Assembly (NCBI RefSeq): GCF_016807805.1
Contig: NZ_CP063362.1
Coordinates: 186,001 to 250,000 of the forward strand
Length of the DNA: 64,000 nucleotides
Direction: 5' to 3'
Source: Xanthobacter dioxanivorans
GTDB lineage: Bacteria; Pseudomonadota; Alphaproteobacteria; Rhizobiales; Xanthobacteraceae
Position numbers and translations under genes: made by a program
Shown here: positions 36,250 through 44,336 of the stretch, piece by piece
Layout: each line of letters begins with the position of its first letter
Numbering within the stretch: the stretch's first letter is position 1
The notes under the pieces: model-generated
Told to the model about the DNA's origin: nothing
The model's input: only the letters and a program-made list of their open reading frames with translations
Database searches by the model: none

Positions 36250-36353
36250 CGGAAAACCTTTCGTACCTTGTGCGGAGGCCGGCCCGCTCCGGCGGCCCGG
36301 CAAGACTGCCCGTGCATGGGCCCGGCCGCCGGCGCCAGGCTGACGCCCGCGTA

Positions 36354-36388
36354 GCAAAATCGGATACAATATACTATCTTCGATTTGC
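36354..36388. promoter_or_regulatory. Probable GntR operator between regulator and enolase-superfamily gene
   Basis: An imperfect dyad has GCAAAATCG (36354-36362) on the left and CGATTTGC (36381-36388) on the right. The AT-rich centre GATACAATATACTATC (36363-36378) is itself bounded by GATA and TATC. The ATACAAT core resembles the palindromes found before three other genes of the region (47216, 53658, 56485). It lies about 50-80 bp before the enolase-superfamily start. Confidence 0.55.
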
Positions 36389-36436
36389 AGCGCACACCCG
36401 CGCGCCCCTCCCGTCCCGAGAAATGCGAGACATCCC

Positions 36437-37585
36437 ATGAGCATGGTCGACGCCGACACGGACCCGGCTCCGACCGGTTCCGCGGGCAAAATCGCATCCG
36501 TAGACTGCTTCCCGGCGTGCCTGCCGCTGAAGAAGCCGCTCGTCATGTCCACCTACCGCATCGACGCCGGCCCGGTCCTGTTCGTCCGCGTGCGCACCCG
36601 CGACGGCGCGGAGGGCTGGGGGGAAGCGGCAGCGAGCCCGATCATGTCGGGCGAAACCCTGGTCGGCATGGTGGCGGCGGTGCGCGAGATGATCGCGCCG
36701 CAGATCATCGGCCGCGCGGTCGCGGACCGCTCGGCCGCCTGCGCCGCGATCCGGCGCGGCATGTACGGCAATCGCGGCGCCCTCGCCGCCGTGGACATGG
36801 CCCTGCTCGACCTCGCCGGCCATGTGGCCGGCGTGCCGGCGGTGGATCTTCTGGGCGGCGCGCTCCGGCGCAGCGTCGAGCCGCTCTGGCTCATCGGCGG
36901 CACCGGCGAGAGCGACCGCGACGTGGCCGATGCCCTCGCCCTGCACGCGCAAAGCGTGCGCCGGTTCAAGCTGAAGGTGGGGATCGCATCGGTGTCCGCA
37001 GAGGCGCAGACCATCCGCCGCCTGCGCGAGGCGCTGGGGGAAGACTGCCTCATCGCCGCCGACGCCAACATGGGCTGGGACGTTCAAAGCGCGCTGCGCT
37101 TTGCCCGCGCCGCCGCGCCCTTCGCGCTCGCCTTCCTCGAGCAGCCGACCCCCGCCGGCGACCTGGCGCGCCTCGCCGCAGTGGCGGCCGGGTCGCCCGT
37201 GCCCATCGGCGCCGACGAGAACATTCACGCCATCTCCGATATCCTGCGCCATCACGAGGCCCGGGCCGTGCGCGGTGTCAGCCTCAAGACCATCAAGCTT
37301 GGTGGCGTCACGCAGGTCGTGTCCGCCGGCGGGCTGTGCGACGTGCTCGGGTTGAGCATCAATCTTGCGATGATGATGGAATCGAGCCTTGCGGCCTCTG
37401 CCATGGTTCATGCTGCCTGCGCCGTGCCTAATCTGGACTGGGGCCTGAGCCTTGGGAATCTTTGGCTCGCCGAGGACCCGGTGGTGGTTCCCCTGGCGTG
37501 CCGGGACGGGCGGGTCCATTGCCCCTCCTCCCCCGGCCTCGGCGTCGTTGTTGACGAGCGCCGCCTCGCAGCGCTCGCCGCTTGA
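36437..37585 (+). CDS. Enolase-superfamily enzyme, muconate-lactonizing/mandelate-racemase group
   Basis: Mg2+-dependent enzyme of 382 residues that abstracts a proton alpha to a carboxylate. Capping domain about 18-140, barrel after it. Metal ligands are D209 (ADANMGW), E235 (LEQP) and D260 (GADEN). The acid/base residues are K178-x-K180 (FKLKVG) and a second lysine K284 or K287 in LKTIKLGG, i.e. the MLE-subgroup pattern of two opposing lysines, seen in cycloisomerases, racemases and o-succinylbenzoate synthases. Cycloisomerase or racemase activity is possible; the substrate is unknown. Divergent from the GntR gene and probably controlled by it. Confidence 0.86.
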   Translation: MSMVDADTDPAPTGSAGKIASVDCFPACLPLKKPLVMSTYRIDAGPVLFVRVRTRDGAEGWGEAAASPIMSGETLVGMVAAVREMIAPQIIGRAVADRSAACAAIRRGMYGNRGALAAVDMALLDLAGHVAGVPAVDLLGGALRRSVEPLWLIGGTGESDRDVADALALHAQSVRRFKLKVGIASVSAEAQTIRRLREALGEDCLIAADANMGWDVQSALRFARAAAPFALAFLEQPTPAGDLARLAAVAAGSPVPIGADENIHAISDILRHHEARAVRGVSLKTIKLGGVTQVVSAGGLCDVLGLSINLAMMMESSLAASAMVHAACAVPNLDWGLSLGNLWLAEDPVVVPLACRDGRVHCPSSPGLGVVVDERRLAALAA

Positions 37586-37670
37586 GTGAGCCGAGGGCCC
37601 TCCCCCGTCGCTCCCCGTGTTTGGCCCACCACGGCGGTTCCGCCAGGGAGGCGGGCTCGGGACTTGGACG

Positions 37671-38663
37671 TCAGGATTTGGGCTTCGGCAGCTCATAGTT
37701 CACGGCGTCGGGCTTTACTTCCTTGAGCAGGTCCGGATAGACGAAGTTTTTCCAATCCACGGGCTTGGCAAGCTTTCCAAGGCCCTTGAGCTGGGCTTCC
37801 TGGAGCTCGAAATTGTTGATCGAGCCCTGGTCGAGGCGCATGTCGAAGCGCACCTTCTTCACCAGCTCCAGCGTCAGCGCCTTGTCGAGCTTGAGGAAGG
37901 TGGCCACATGGCCGGCCGCGGCCTCCGGATCCTTGGTGATCAGGTCGCTCGCTTCCACCATGGAGCGCATGAAGGCCACCGCCGCCGGCTTGTTCTTCTC
38001 CGCCCAGCCCTTGTTGACATAGACATAGACCCGCGGGCTGAGGATGCCGTCTGAATTGACCACCACCTTGGTATCGGGAATGGCCTTCACGGCACGGGTC
38101 AGCCACGGCTCCCAGCTGGTGAAGGCATCGATGTTGCCGCGCTCCATGGCGGCGATCATCTCGGGGGCTTCCACCTGGACGATGGTGTAGTCCTTCGGAT
38201 TAAGCTTGAGCTTGTCGACCATCGCCAGCCAGAACACCTCGCTGCCGGAGCCGCGCGCGACGCCGATGCGCTTGCCTTTCAGCTGGTCGATGCTGGTGTA
38301 GCCGCGAGCGACCATGCCGTACCACTGGCCCATGAGCGCGCCTTCGGCCGCCACGACCACGTTGGGATCGATGTTGAAATTCTGGATGCCCGCCTGCTCG
38401 GCGCCGAAGGCGGACTGGATCTGGTTCTGGATGACGAAGGCCACCATCGCCGAGCCGCTGGGTCCGGTGTTCAGCTGCACGTTGAGGTCGTTCTTCTCGA
38501 AGATCCCCGCGAGCTTGGCCACGTAGTATGCGGAGAAGGATGGATCGACGCCGGTGCCGATGGTGATCTTCGTCGGCTCGGCCGAGGCCGGCGCCACGGC
38601 GGCGGACAGGGCCAGCACCGCCGCCGTGACCGCGGCGCGGACCGTCTTCTGCAGGATGGTCAT
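37671..38663 (-). CDS. ABC transporter substrate-binding protein, nitrate/sulfonate/taurine (NMT1/SsuA) type
   Basis: Periplasmic binding protein of 330 residues with a Sec signal peptide (cleavage near ASA-EP). Features of the SsuA/TauA/NMT1-like family are ITIGTGVDPSFSAYYVAKLAGIF at the start, a GSGSEVFWLAMVDKL segment, and ERGNIDAFTSWEPWLTRAV in the second lobe. It is the last gene of a minus-strand ATPase-permease-binding protein operon. The ATG at 38663 is preferred since upstream in-frame sequence lies in the permease region. The ligand may be a sulfonate or a small aromatic or heterocyclic acid; sequence alone does not tell. Confidence 0.87.
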   Translation of the reverse strand: MTILQKTVRAAVTAAVLALSAAVAPASAEPTKITIGTGVDPSFSAYYVAKLAGIFEKNDLNVQLNTGPSGSAMVAFVIQNQIQSAFGAEQAGIQNFNIDPNVVVAAEGALMGQWYGMVARGYTSIDQLKGKRIGVARGSGSEVFWLAMVDKLKLNPKDYTIVQVEAPEMIAAMERGNIDAFTSWEPWLTRAVKAIPDTKVVVNSDGILSPRVYVYVNKGWAEKNKPAAVAFMRSMVEASDLITKDPEAAAGHVATFLKLDKALTLELVKKVRFDMRLDQGSINNFELQEAQLKGLGKLAKPVDWKNFVYPDLLKEVKPDAVNYELPKPKS

Positions 38664-38734
38664 GATGAACCCCTCTGGTTGGTCTTGAAGGTCGCGGATG
38701 CGGACCCCCGCATCCGCGCGTGCGTGATCCGTGC

Positions 38735-39556
38735 TCACGCCACCGGGGAGAACCGGCCGGCGAAGCGGAAGATGGCCCAGCGGAACAGCCGGTCGGTCAG
38801 GAGGCCGAGCAGGCCCAGGCAGAAGAGGGAGACGAAGATGTCGTCCACCAGCATGAACATGCGCCCGTTCCACAGCATCACCCCGAGGCCCTCGTTGGCA
38901 GAGATCATCTCGGCCGCCACGATGGTGGTGAAGGAATTGGCCATGGCGAGCCGCATGCCGGTGAGGATGAAGGGCACGGTGGCGGGCAGGCTCACATAGA
39001 GGAAAATCTGCCACGGCCTGGCGCCCAGCGCCTGCGCCGCGCGCACCTTGTTGGGCGAGATGGAGGCAACGCCTGCCGCCGTGTTCAGGATCACGATGAA
39101 CACGGTGGCGTAGATGATGAGGAAGATCTTGGATTCCTCGCCGATGCCGAACCAGATCACCGCGATGGTGATCATCGCCACCGACGGGATGAAGCGCAGG
39201 AATTCGGTCCACGGCTCGGCCAGCTGGCGCACGATCTTGAAGCTGCCGATGGCGAGGCCCACGGGGATGGCGATCATCGAGCCGAGGATGAAGCCGACCA
39301 TGATGCGCATCAGGCTCGCGGCGACGTTCTCCACGAGCACGCCGCTCTTGAGCAGCTCCAGCGCCTTCAGGAACATCACGTGGGGCGGCGGGAAGAGCAC
39401 CGACTGGACCAGGAACACCGAGGCCACGTGCCAGGTGACGAGCAGTCCCAGGAATCCCACGGTGGCCGGCCATACGGCGGCAAGGACGTCCGCGGCGCGG
39501 CGCAGGAACATGGAGCGCGACCTTTGCATGGGAAGGCGGGTTTCGACGGCGCTCAT
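38735..39556 (-). CDS. ABC transporter permease, nitrate/sulfonate/taurine type
   Basis: Inner-membrane permease of 273 residues, BPD_transp_1 family, about six helices. The EAA loop that contacts the ATPase is AAQALGARPWQIFLYVSLPATVP, and PWTEFLRFIPSVAMITIAVIW is typical of SsuC/TauC. The ATG overlaps the stop of the upstream ATPase (ATGA), and the binding-protein gene starts 71 bp after its stop. One operon with genes 39553-40341 and 37671-38663. Confidence 0.88.
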   Translation of the reverse strand: MSAVETRLPMQRSRSMFLRRAADVLAAVWPATVGFLGLLVTWHVASVFLVQSVLFPPPHVMFLKALELLKSGVLVENVAASLMRIMVGFILGSMIAIPVGLAIGSFKIVRQLAEPWTEFLRFIPSVAMITIAVIWFGIGEESKIFLIIYATVFIVILNTAAGVASISPNKVRAAQALGARPWQIFLYVSLPATVPFILTGMRLAMANSFTTIVAAEMISANEGLGVMLWNGRMFMLVDDIFVSLFCLGLLGLLTDRLFRWAIFRFAGRFSPVA

Positions 39557-40341
39557 GCGGCCACTCCCTGGGCCGCCTTTGCGACCTCGTCCCGGATGAT
39601 GCTGTAGACGACGTTGAAATACTTGGAATACTGCGGATCGGTGCGATCGCGCTCGCCCTTCAGATCGATGTCGACGACCTCGCGCAGGGTGCCGCCCGGC
39701 CCCGCCGACATGACGCCGACCCGCGTCCCGAGCAGGATCGCCTCGTCCACGTCGTGGGTGATGAAGAGGACCGTGCTCCGGGTGGCGAGCCAGATCTTGC
39801 GCAGCTCGCGCTGCATGATGTAGCGCGTCTGCGCGTCGAGCGCGCCGAAGGGCTCGTCCATCAGCAGCATCTTGGGCTCGTTGACGAGGGCGCGGGCGAT
39901 CTGGATGCGCTGCTTCATGCCGCCGGAGAGCTCGGAAGGGTACTTCTCGTTCTGGCCGTTCAGGCCCACGAGGCGCAACGCCGTCCGGGCCCGCTCGCGG
40001 CGCTCCGCCGCCGGCACGCCGCACATGCGCAGGCCGAACTCGATGTTCTCCTGCGCGTTGAGCCAGGGATAGAGGCTGTCGTCGCCCTGGAACACCACGC
40101 CGCGATCGCGCGAGGGGCCGCGCACCGGCTTGCCGTCGAGCAGGATCTCGCCGGAGGTGGCGCTCTCGAACCCGGCCATCATGCCGAGTACCGTCGTCTT
40201 GCCGCAGCCGGACGGCCCGAGCAGGCAGAAGAATTCACCGCGCTCGATGTCCAGATTGAAGCGGTTCACCGCGACGGACAGCCGTCCATTGCGTGGCGAG
40301 ACAAACGATTTGGTGACGTCCCGCAATTGGATGAAAGCCAT
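39553..40341 (-). CDS. ABC transporter ATP-binding protein, nitrate/sulfonate/taurine type
   Basis: ATPase of 262 residues. Walker A is GPSGCGKTT, the signature LSGGMKQR, Walker B MLLMDEPFGALD with switch HD in FITHDVDEA, all as in SsuB/TauB/NrtD. The ATG at 40341 follows GAGG at a good distance; a longer in-frame extension upstream lies in AT-rich non-coding DNA. First gene of the ABC operon. The gene upstream on the same strand (an SDR) ends 271 bp before. Confidence 0.9.
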   Translation of the reverse strand: MAFIQLRDVTKSFVSPRNGRLSVAVNRFNLDIERGEFFCLLGPSGCGKTTVLGMMAGFESATSGEILLDGKPVRGPSRDRGVVFQGDDSLYPWLNAQENIEFGLRMCGVPAAERRERARTALRLVGLNGQNEKYPSELSGGMKQRIQIARALVNEPKMLLMDEPFGALDAQTRYIMQRELRKIWLATRSTVLFITHDVDEAILLGTRVGVMSAGPGGTLREVVDIDLKGERDRTDPQYSKYFNVVYSIIRDEVAKAAQGVAA

Positions 40342-40612
40342 GGTTCTCACCTCGATGGGGCACTGCGCCCGGCCTGCGCCGGAAAGCGAAGGCGAAGCGG
40401 AGATGCCATTGATCCCCGGCGACACGCGTCGTTCGTCACACGACCCAAACTTTATGCAATCGGCATGCCAATATTAAATATAATTCAATCGCGAGCGCTA
40501 TTATTTTCGCGTCACATCTATAGGAAATTTGAATATCTCCTTGTCATCCAAATTCAATCTCATCTTATTTTCTTAAAAAATGCGGAAACATGCTTGGCGT
40601 GAACCTCATTTT
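40342..40612 (-). promoter_or_regulatory. AT-rich intergenic promoter region of the SsuABC-like operon
   Basis: This 271-bp region separates the SDR stop from the ABC operon start on the same strand. It is strikingly AT-rich from about 40450 to 40585 compared with the rest of the window, with runs such as AATATTAAATATAATT and a six-A tract near 40575. It should contain the operon promoter and the end of the SDR transcript. No gene or clear regulator site was identified. Confidence 0.5.
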
Positions 40613-41353
40613 TCAACCCAACACATAGCCCCCGTCGGCGATGACGGTCTCGCCCGTCACGTAGCCGGCGGCATCGGAGGTGAGGAAGAGCGCCATCTTC
40701 GCCACCTCCTCCGCCGTGCCCCACCGCCCCAGGGGCACGCGCGCCAGGCCCCGGTCGCCCGAATAATCGGCACGTGCCGTTTCCGCGGTCATCCGCGTGA
40801 GCGCCCGCCCTGGTGCGAGGCACACCACCCGCACCCCGTAAGGCCCCCATTCCACCGCCACCGCCCGCGTCAGCTGGGAGACGGCAGCCTTGGCGGCGGC
40901 GTAGACGCCGCGGTTCTCCCCGCCGCAGAAAGCCGTCTGGGAGCTGATGGACAGGATGACGCCGCGCCGGCGCTCCACCATGCCGCGCCCGATGGCCTGC
41001 ATCAGCGCCATGACGCCGAGGAAATCCACGTTCACGAGGCGCGCCGCATCCGCCATCGGGGTTTCGAGAAGCGGCCGGGCGACAAGGATGCCCGCATTGT
41101 TGACGAGCACGTCCACCTCCCCCGCCTGCTCCGCCAGGGCGGTGACGGAGGCAAGGTCGCCCTGATCGAACACCATCGCCTCGACGCCAAGGCGGCCGGC
41201 AATGGCGCGAAGCGGTGCCTCCTCCAGGTCGGCGAGCACGAGGCGCGCGCCATGTTCCGCGTAAAGCTCGGCCATGGCGGCGCCGAAGCCGTTGGCGGCG
41301 CCGGTGACCAGGACGCGCCGTCCGGTGAAGTCGAGATCGCGGCCGAGGCTCAC
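40613..41353 (-). CDS. Short-chain dehydrogenase/reductase (SDR)
   Basis: NAD(P)-dependent oxidoreductase of 246 residues, classical SDR. The cofactor motif is TGAANGFG (about 17-24), NNAG is at 85-88, and the catalytic residues are S137 or S138, Y151 and K155 in a YAAAK pattern. An acidic residue after the second strand (LADLEE) favours NAD(H). The GTG start overlaps the stop of the epimerase gene (GTGA), so both are co-translated. It would oxidise or reduce a hydroxy/keto intermediate of the pathway encoded by the surrounding operon. Confidence 0.87.
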   Translation of the reverse strand: MSLGRDLDFTGRRVLVTGAANGFGAAMAELYAEHGARLVLADLEEAPLRAIAGRLGVEAMVFDQGDLASVTALAEQAGEVDVLVNNAGILVARPLLETPMADAARLVNVDFLGVMALMQAIGRGMVERRRGVILSISSQTAFCGGENRGVYAAAKAAVSQLTRAVAVEWGPYGVRVVCLAPGRALTRMTAETARADYSGDRGLARVPLGRWGTAEEVAKMALFLTSDAAGYVTGETVIADGGYVLG

Positions 41354-42273
41354 GCGCGCCCCCTCTGTTCGACCCATGCGCGCGTACGGCGCGCGCCCTC
41401 GGCAAGCGGGGTGGATGGGGAAAATCCGAGATCGCGCTGCGCGGCGGCAATGGAGAGAGGCCCGAGCGGGAACATGTTCCAGACGAGCCCGTCCTCGCGC
41501 AGCTCGATGCGCGCGCCCGGCACGGCCTCGCGCACCTCGGCGACGATCTCGTCCAGCTCCTGGGCGCGTCCGGGCCCCACATTGTAGGCGGTGCGGGACA
41601 GGGACGGCGCGTCGAGCGCCGCCAGGATGGCGGCGGCCACGTCGTCCACGAAAACGTGCTGGCGGGTCTGGCGCGTCGCCGGCCGCACCGCCGTCACCCG
41701 CCCCGCCAGCCCGTCCTCCACCAAGGCGCGGATGAGGCAGGAGGTGGTGCGGCCGGGTCCGTAGCAGGAGGCCACGCGCAGCGCCACCGCATCGACGCCA
41801 TGCTCCGCCCGATAGGCCTCGATGAGCGCCTCGCCCGCAGCCTTGGTGGCCCCGTAGACCGTATCGGGATGCAAGGGCGCCGCCTCGTCCACCGGATCGA
41901 GGGTGGCGCGCGGCCCGTAGGCGTTCACCGAGGAGAACCACACCACGCGGCGCAGGCGATGAATGCGGGCCGCCTCCAGCAGGTCCACCAGCCCGTCGAG
42001 ATTGATGGCACACACCCGCGCCGGGGTATCACGCATCACCATGGGCCCGGAGATGCCGCCGGCATGAATCACGGCCTCGACGCCGAAGCGGGCGATGGCC
42101 GCATGCCAGCCGTGCGGGTCTGGAAGATCGTGGCGCAGGACGGGAAATGGCAGACCGGAGAGCGGCACGCTGTCCATGCCGACCACCCGCCGGCCGGCCG
42201 CGTGCAGCCGGCGCGCCATCGCACCGCCCAACAGGCCGCCGACGCCGGTGACGAGAATGGCGCCCGCGCTCAT
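41350..42273 (-). CDS. NAD-dependent epimerase/dehydratase family protein
   Basis: Extended SDR enzyme of 307 residues. The Rossmann motif is TGVGGLLGG at 9-17, and the catalytic SSVNAYG and Y140-x-x-x-K144 are present. Family members act on nucleotide sugars or on sugar acids and hydroxy acids. It overlaps hydantoinase B at its 5' end (4 bp) and the SDR at its 3' end (4 bp), so it belongs to the same catabolic operon and is more likely a hydroxyacid or sugar-acid dehydrogenase than a cell-surface epimerase. That reasoning is contextual. Confidence 0.84.
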   Translation of the reverse strand: MSAGAILVTGVGGLLGGAMARRLHAAGRRVVGMDSVPLSGLPFPVLRHDLPDPHGWHAAIARFGVEAVIHAGGISGPMVMRDTPARVCAINLDGLVDLLEAARIHRLRRVVWFSSVNAYGPRATLDPVDEAAPLHPDTVYGATKAAGEALIEAYRAEHGVDAVALRVASCYGPGRTTSCLIRALVEDGLAGRVTAVRPATRQTRQHVFVDDVAAAILAALDAPSLSRTAYNVGPGRAQELDEIVAEVREAVPGARIELREDGLVWNMFPLGPLSIAAAQRDLGFSPSTPLAEGARRTRAWVEQRGRA

Positions 42274-44327
42274 TCCGCCGCCTCCGCCGCCACCACCACC
42301 CGCGGGCGGACCGCCGACAGGACGGACCTCAACTCAACCTTCGCCCCGGCGGTGCTCTTCAGGATGGCGAGGCCGCGCGCATCGCACGGCAGCGTGCCCG
42401 GCGCGACCCTGGCATCGATGCGCACCCAGCCCCGCAGCGCGGCGGCAAGGCGCGCATCCAGCTCCACCAGTTCGTCCTCGTCGAGACCCGCGGCGCGGGC
42501 ATCGGCGGGATTGAGCCGCACGATGCGCCGCCGGCTCACCGCGCCCGGCTCGAACGTATCCTCATCGGCCACGGCGGTGAGCTTGAAGCGGGACGCCTCC
42601 AGCCGTTTGCGCAGCGCCAGAGTGGCCACGGCGTCGGGTTCGCCGCGATTGTCCAGCACGACGCCATAGAGCTGCCGGCAGGCCTCGGCGGAGATGTAGC
42701 CCTCGGCCGCATCGAGAGCGACCCGCGCCGGCTCCCGCGTCAAGGGATCGCCGTAGCCGCCGCCGCCCGCCGAGCGCACCACCACCATGGCGCCCGCTTC
42801 CACCGGATGGCCGGCAATCTTGCCGGGGGTATCGAAATCCTCGATCACGCCGTCGCGGTCGATCCAGGAGCCCACCGGGAAGCCCGGCAGTCCGCCGCGC
42901 ACGCCGAAGGCGGGCACAACGGCACCGTCGGAGAGCAGCGAATAGCGGGTCTCGGGGGCCAGAACCCGCAGGCCGCGCTGCATGGAGAGGCCGCCGCGGG
43001 TGTGGCCGGCGCCGCCGGAATCCACCGCGAGGCGCGAGCTTTCCACCAGCAGCGGCATGCGCAGCTCGATCACCTCGGACGACTGGACGGTGACGAGGTC
43101 GCCCCAGTCGATGGGGGCCATGGCGCTCGGCCCGTCATCCTCCAGGAAGGCGCCGTTGCCGCCGGCGGACCATTCGTAGTGCACCCACTCGCGACCGGTG
43201 CGCGGATCGTAGCCCCCGAGCAGGTTGTGGAAGGAGGTGCGGCACAGGTCGCCCGCCACCATGTCCGGCACCACCTGCGATAGGGCGCCCACCATGGTGG
43301 CGATGACGCGCTTCCTGATCTCGCCATGGGACCCGGCCGGGGCCGGGCGCTGCACGTTGACGATGGAGGCCGGCGGCACGATCACGTCGATGGGCCGGAA
43401 CGAGCCCTGGTTCAGTGGCGCCTGCGGATCGAACACCGACTTCACGGTGATGAAGACCGAGGCGGAGGTGACCGCTGCCGTCGAGTTCACCGGGAAGGGC
43501 ACCTGCGCCGATGCGCCGGTGAAGTCCGCAATCATGCGGTCGCCACGGATGGAGAGCTTCAGCGGCAGCAGCAGCGGCTCGAAGCGGCCGCCCATGTAGG
43601 TTTCCAGATAGTCCTCGTAGAAGAAGTCCCCGTCCGGCAGCGCCGCAATGCAGGCCCGCATGCGCGCCTCGGCGCGGTCGAGGTCCACCTTCACCGCCGC
43701 CAGCAGCAATTCGAGGCCATAGCGATCGCACAGTTCGTGCACCCGCTTCTCCGCCACCCGGCACGCCGCGAAGCTGGCGTTGAGGTCGCCGAGCCGTTCC
43801 TCCGGCACCCGCATGTTGGCCAGCAGCAGGTCCTGCGCCGCCTCGTTGGTGCGTCCGCCCTCGATGATCTTGATGGGCGGGATGCGGATGCCTTCCTGGT
43901 AGATCTCGGTCGCCTTGCCGGACATGCTGCCGGGCACCATGCCGCCCACGTCCGCCCAGTGCGCGCGCACCGCCGGGAAGAAGATCAGCCGGCCGTCGCG
44001 AAACACCGGATAGATCACCGTCACGTCGTTGAGGTGGGTGCCGCCCGTATAGGGGTCGTTGACGAGGATGACGTCGCCTTCCTTCAAGGTGGCGCCCATC
44101 TTCTCCATGGCGGTGCGCACCGACCACGGCAGCGGCACCACATGGGAGCCGATGTCTTCCGACTGGGCGACCACCTGGCTGTCCGGAGCGAACAGGCCGC
44201 AGGAGAAGTCCTTGGCGTCGTAGATGGCGACCGAGCTTGCCGTGCGGCACACGGTGGCCCGCATCTCCCGCACGGTGGAAATGAGGGCCTGGGTGAGGAT
44301 CTCGAGGGTGATGGGATCGATGGTCAC
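42270..44327 (-). CDS. Hydantoinase B/oxoprolinase family protein (HyuB-like)
   Basis: Beta-type subunit of ATP-dependent cyclic-amide hydrolases or acetone/acetophenone carboxylases, 685 residues. Family features are the start TLEILTQALISTVREMRATV, an EDIGSHVVPLP segment, DVILVNDPYTGGTHLNDVTV and FPAVRAHWADVGGMVPGS near the metal region. It follows HyuA by 9 bp and overlaps the epimerase by 4 bp. The full-length HyuA-HyuB pair should form one enzyme that hydrolyses or carboxylates its substrate at the cost of ATP. No acetone-carboxylase gamma subunit is near, so hydantoin- or oxoproline-like ring opening is preferred. Confidence 0.9.
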   Translation of the reverse strand: MTIDPITLEILTQALISTVREMRATVCRTASSVAIYDAKDFSCGLFAPDSQVVAQSEDIGSHVVPLPWSVRTAMEKMGATLKEGDVILVNDPYTGGTHLNDVTVIYPVFRDGRLIFFPAVRAHWADVGGMVPGSMSGKATEIYQEGIRIPPIKIIEGGRTNEAAQDLLLANMRVPEERLGDLNASFAACRVAEKRVHELCDRYGLELLLAAVKVDLDRAEARMRACIAALPDGDFFYEDYLETYMGGRFEPLLLPLKLSIRGDRMIADFTGASAQVPFPVNSTAAVTSASVFITVKSVFDPQAPLNQGSFRPIDVIVPPASIVNVQRPAPAGSHGEIRKRVIATMVGALSQVVPDMVAGDLCRTSFHNLLGGYDPRTGREWVHYEWSAGGNGAFLEDDGPSAMAPIDWGDLVTVQSSEVIELRMPLLVESSRLAVDSGGAGHTRGGLSMQRGLRVLAPETRYSLLSDGAVVPAFGVRGGLPGFPVGSWIDRDGVIEDFDTPGKIAGHPVEAGAMVVVRSAGGGGYGDPLTREPARVALDAAEGYISAEACRQLYGVVLDNRGEPDAVATLALRKRLEASRFKLTAVADEDTFEPGAVSRRRIVRLNPADARAAGLDEDELVELDARLAAALRGWVRIDARVAPGTLPCDARGLAILKSTAGAKVELRSVLSAVRPRVVVAAEAAE

Positions 44328-44336
44328 GGCCGGTCC

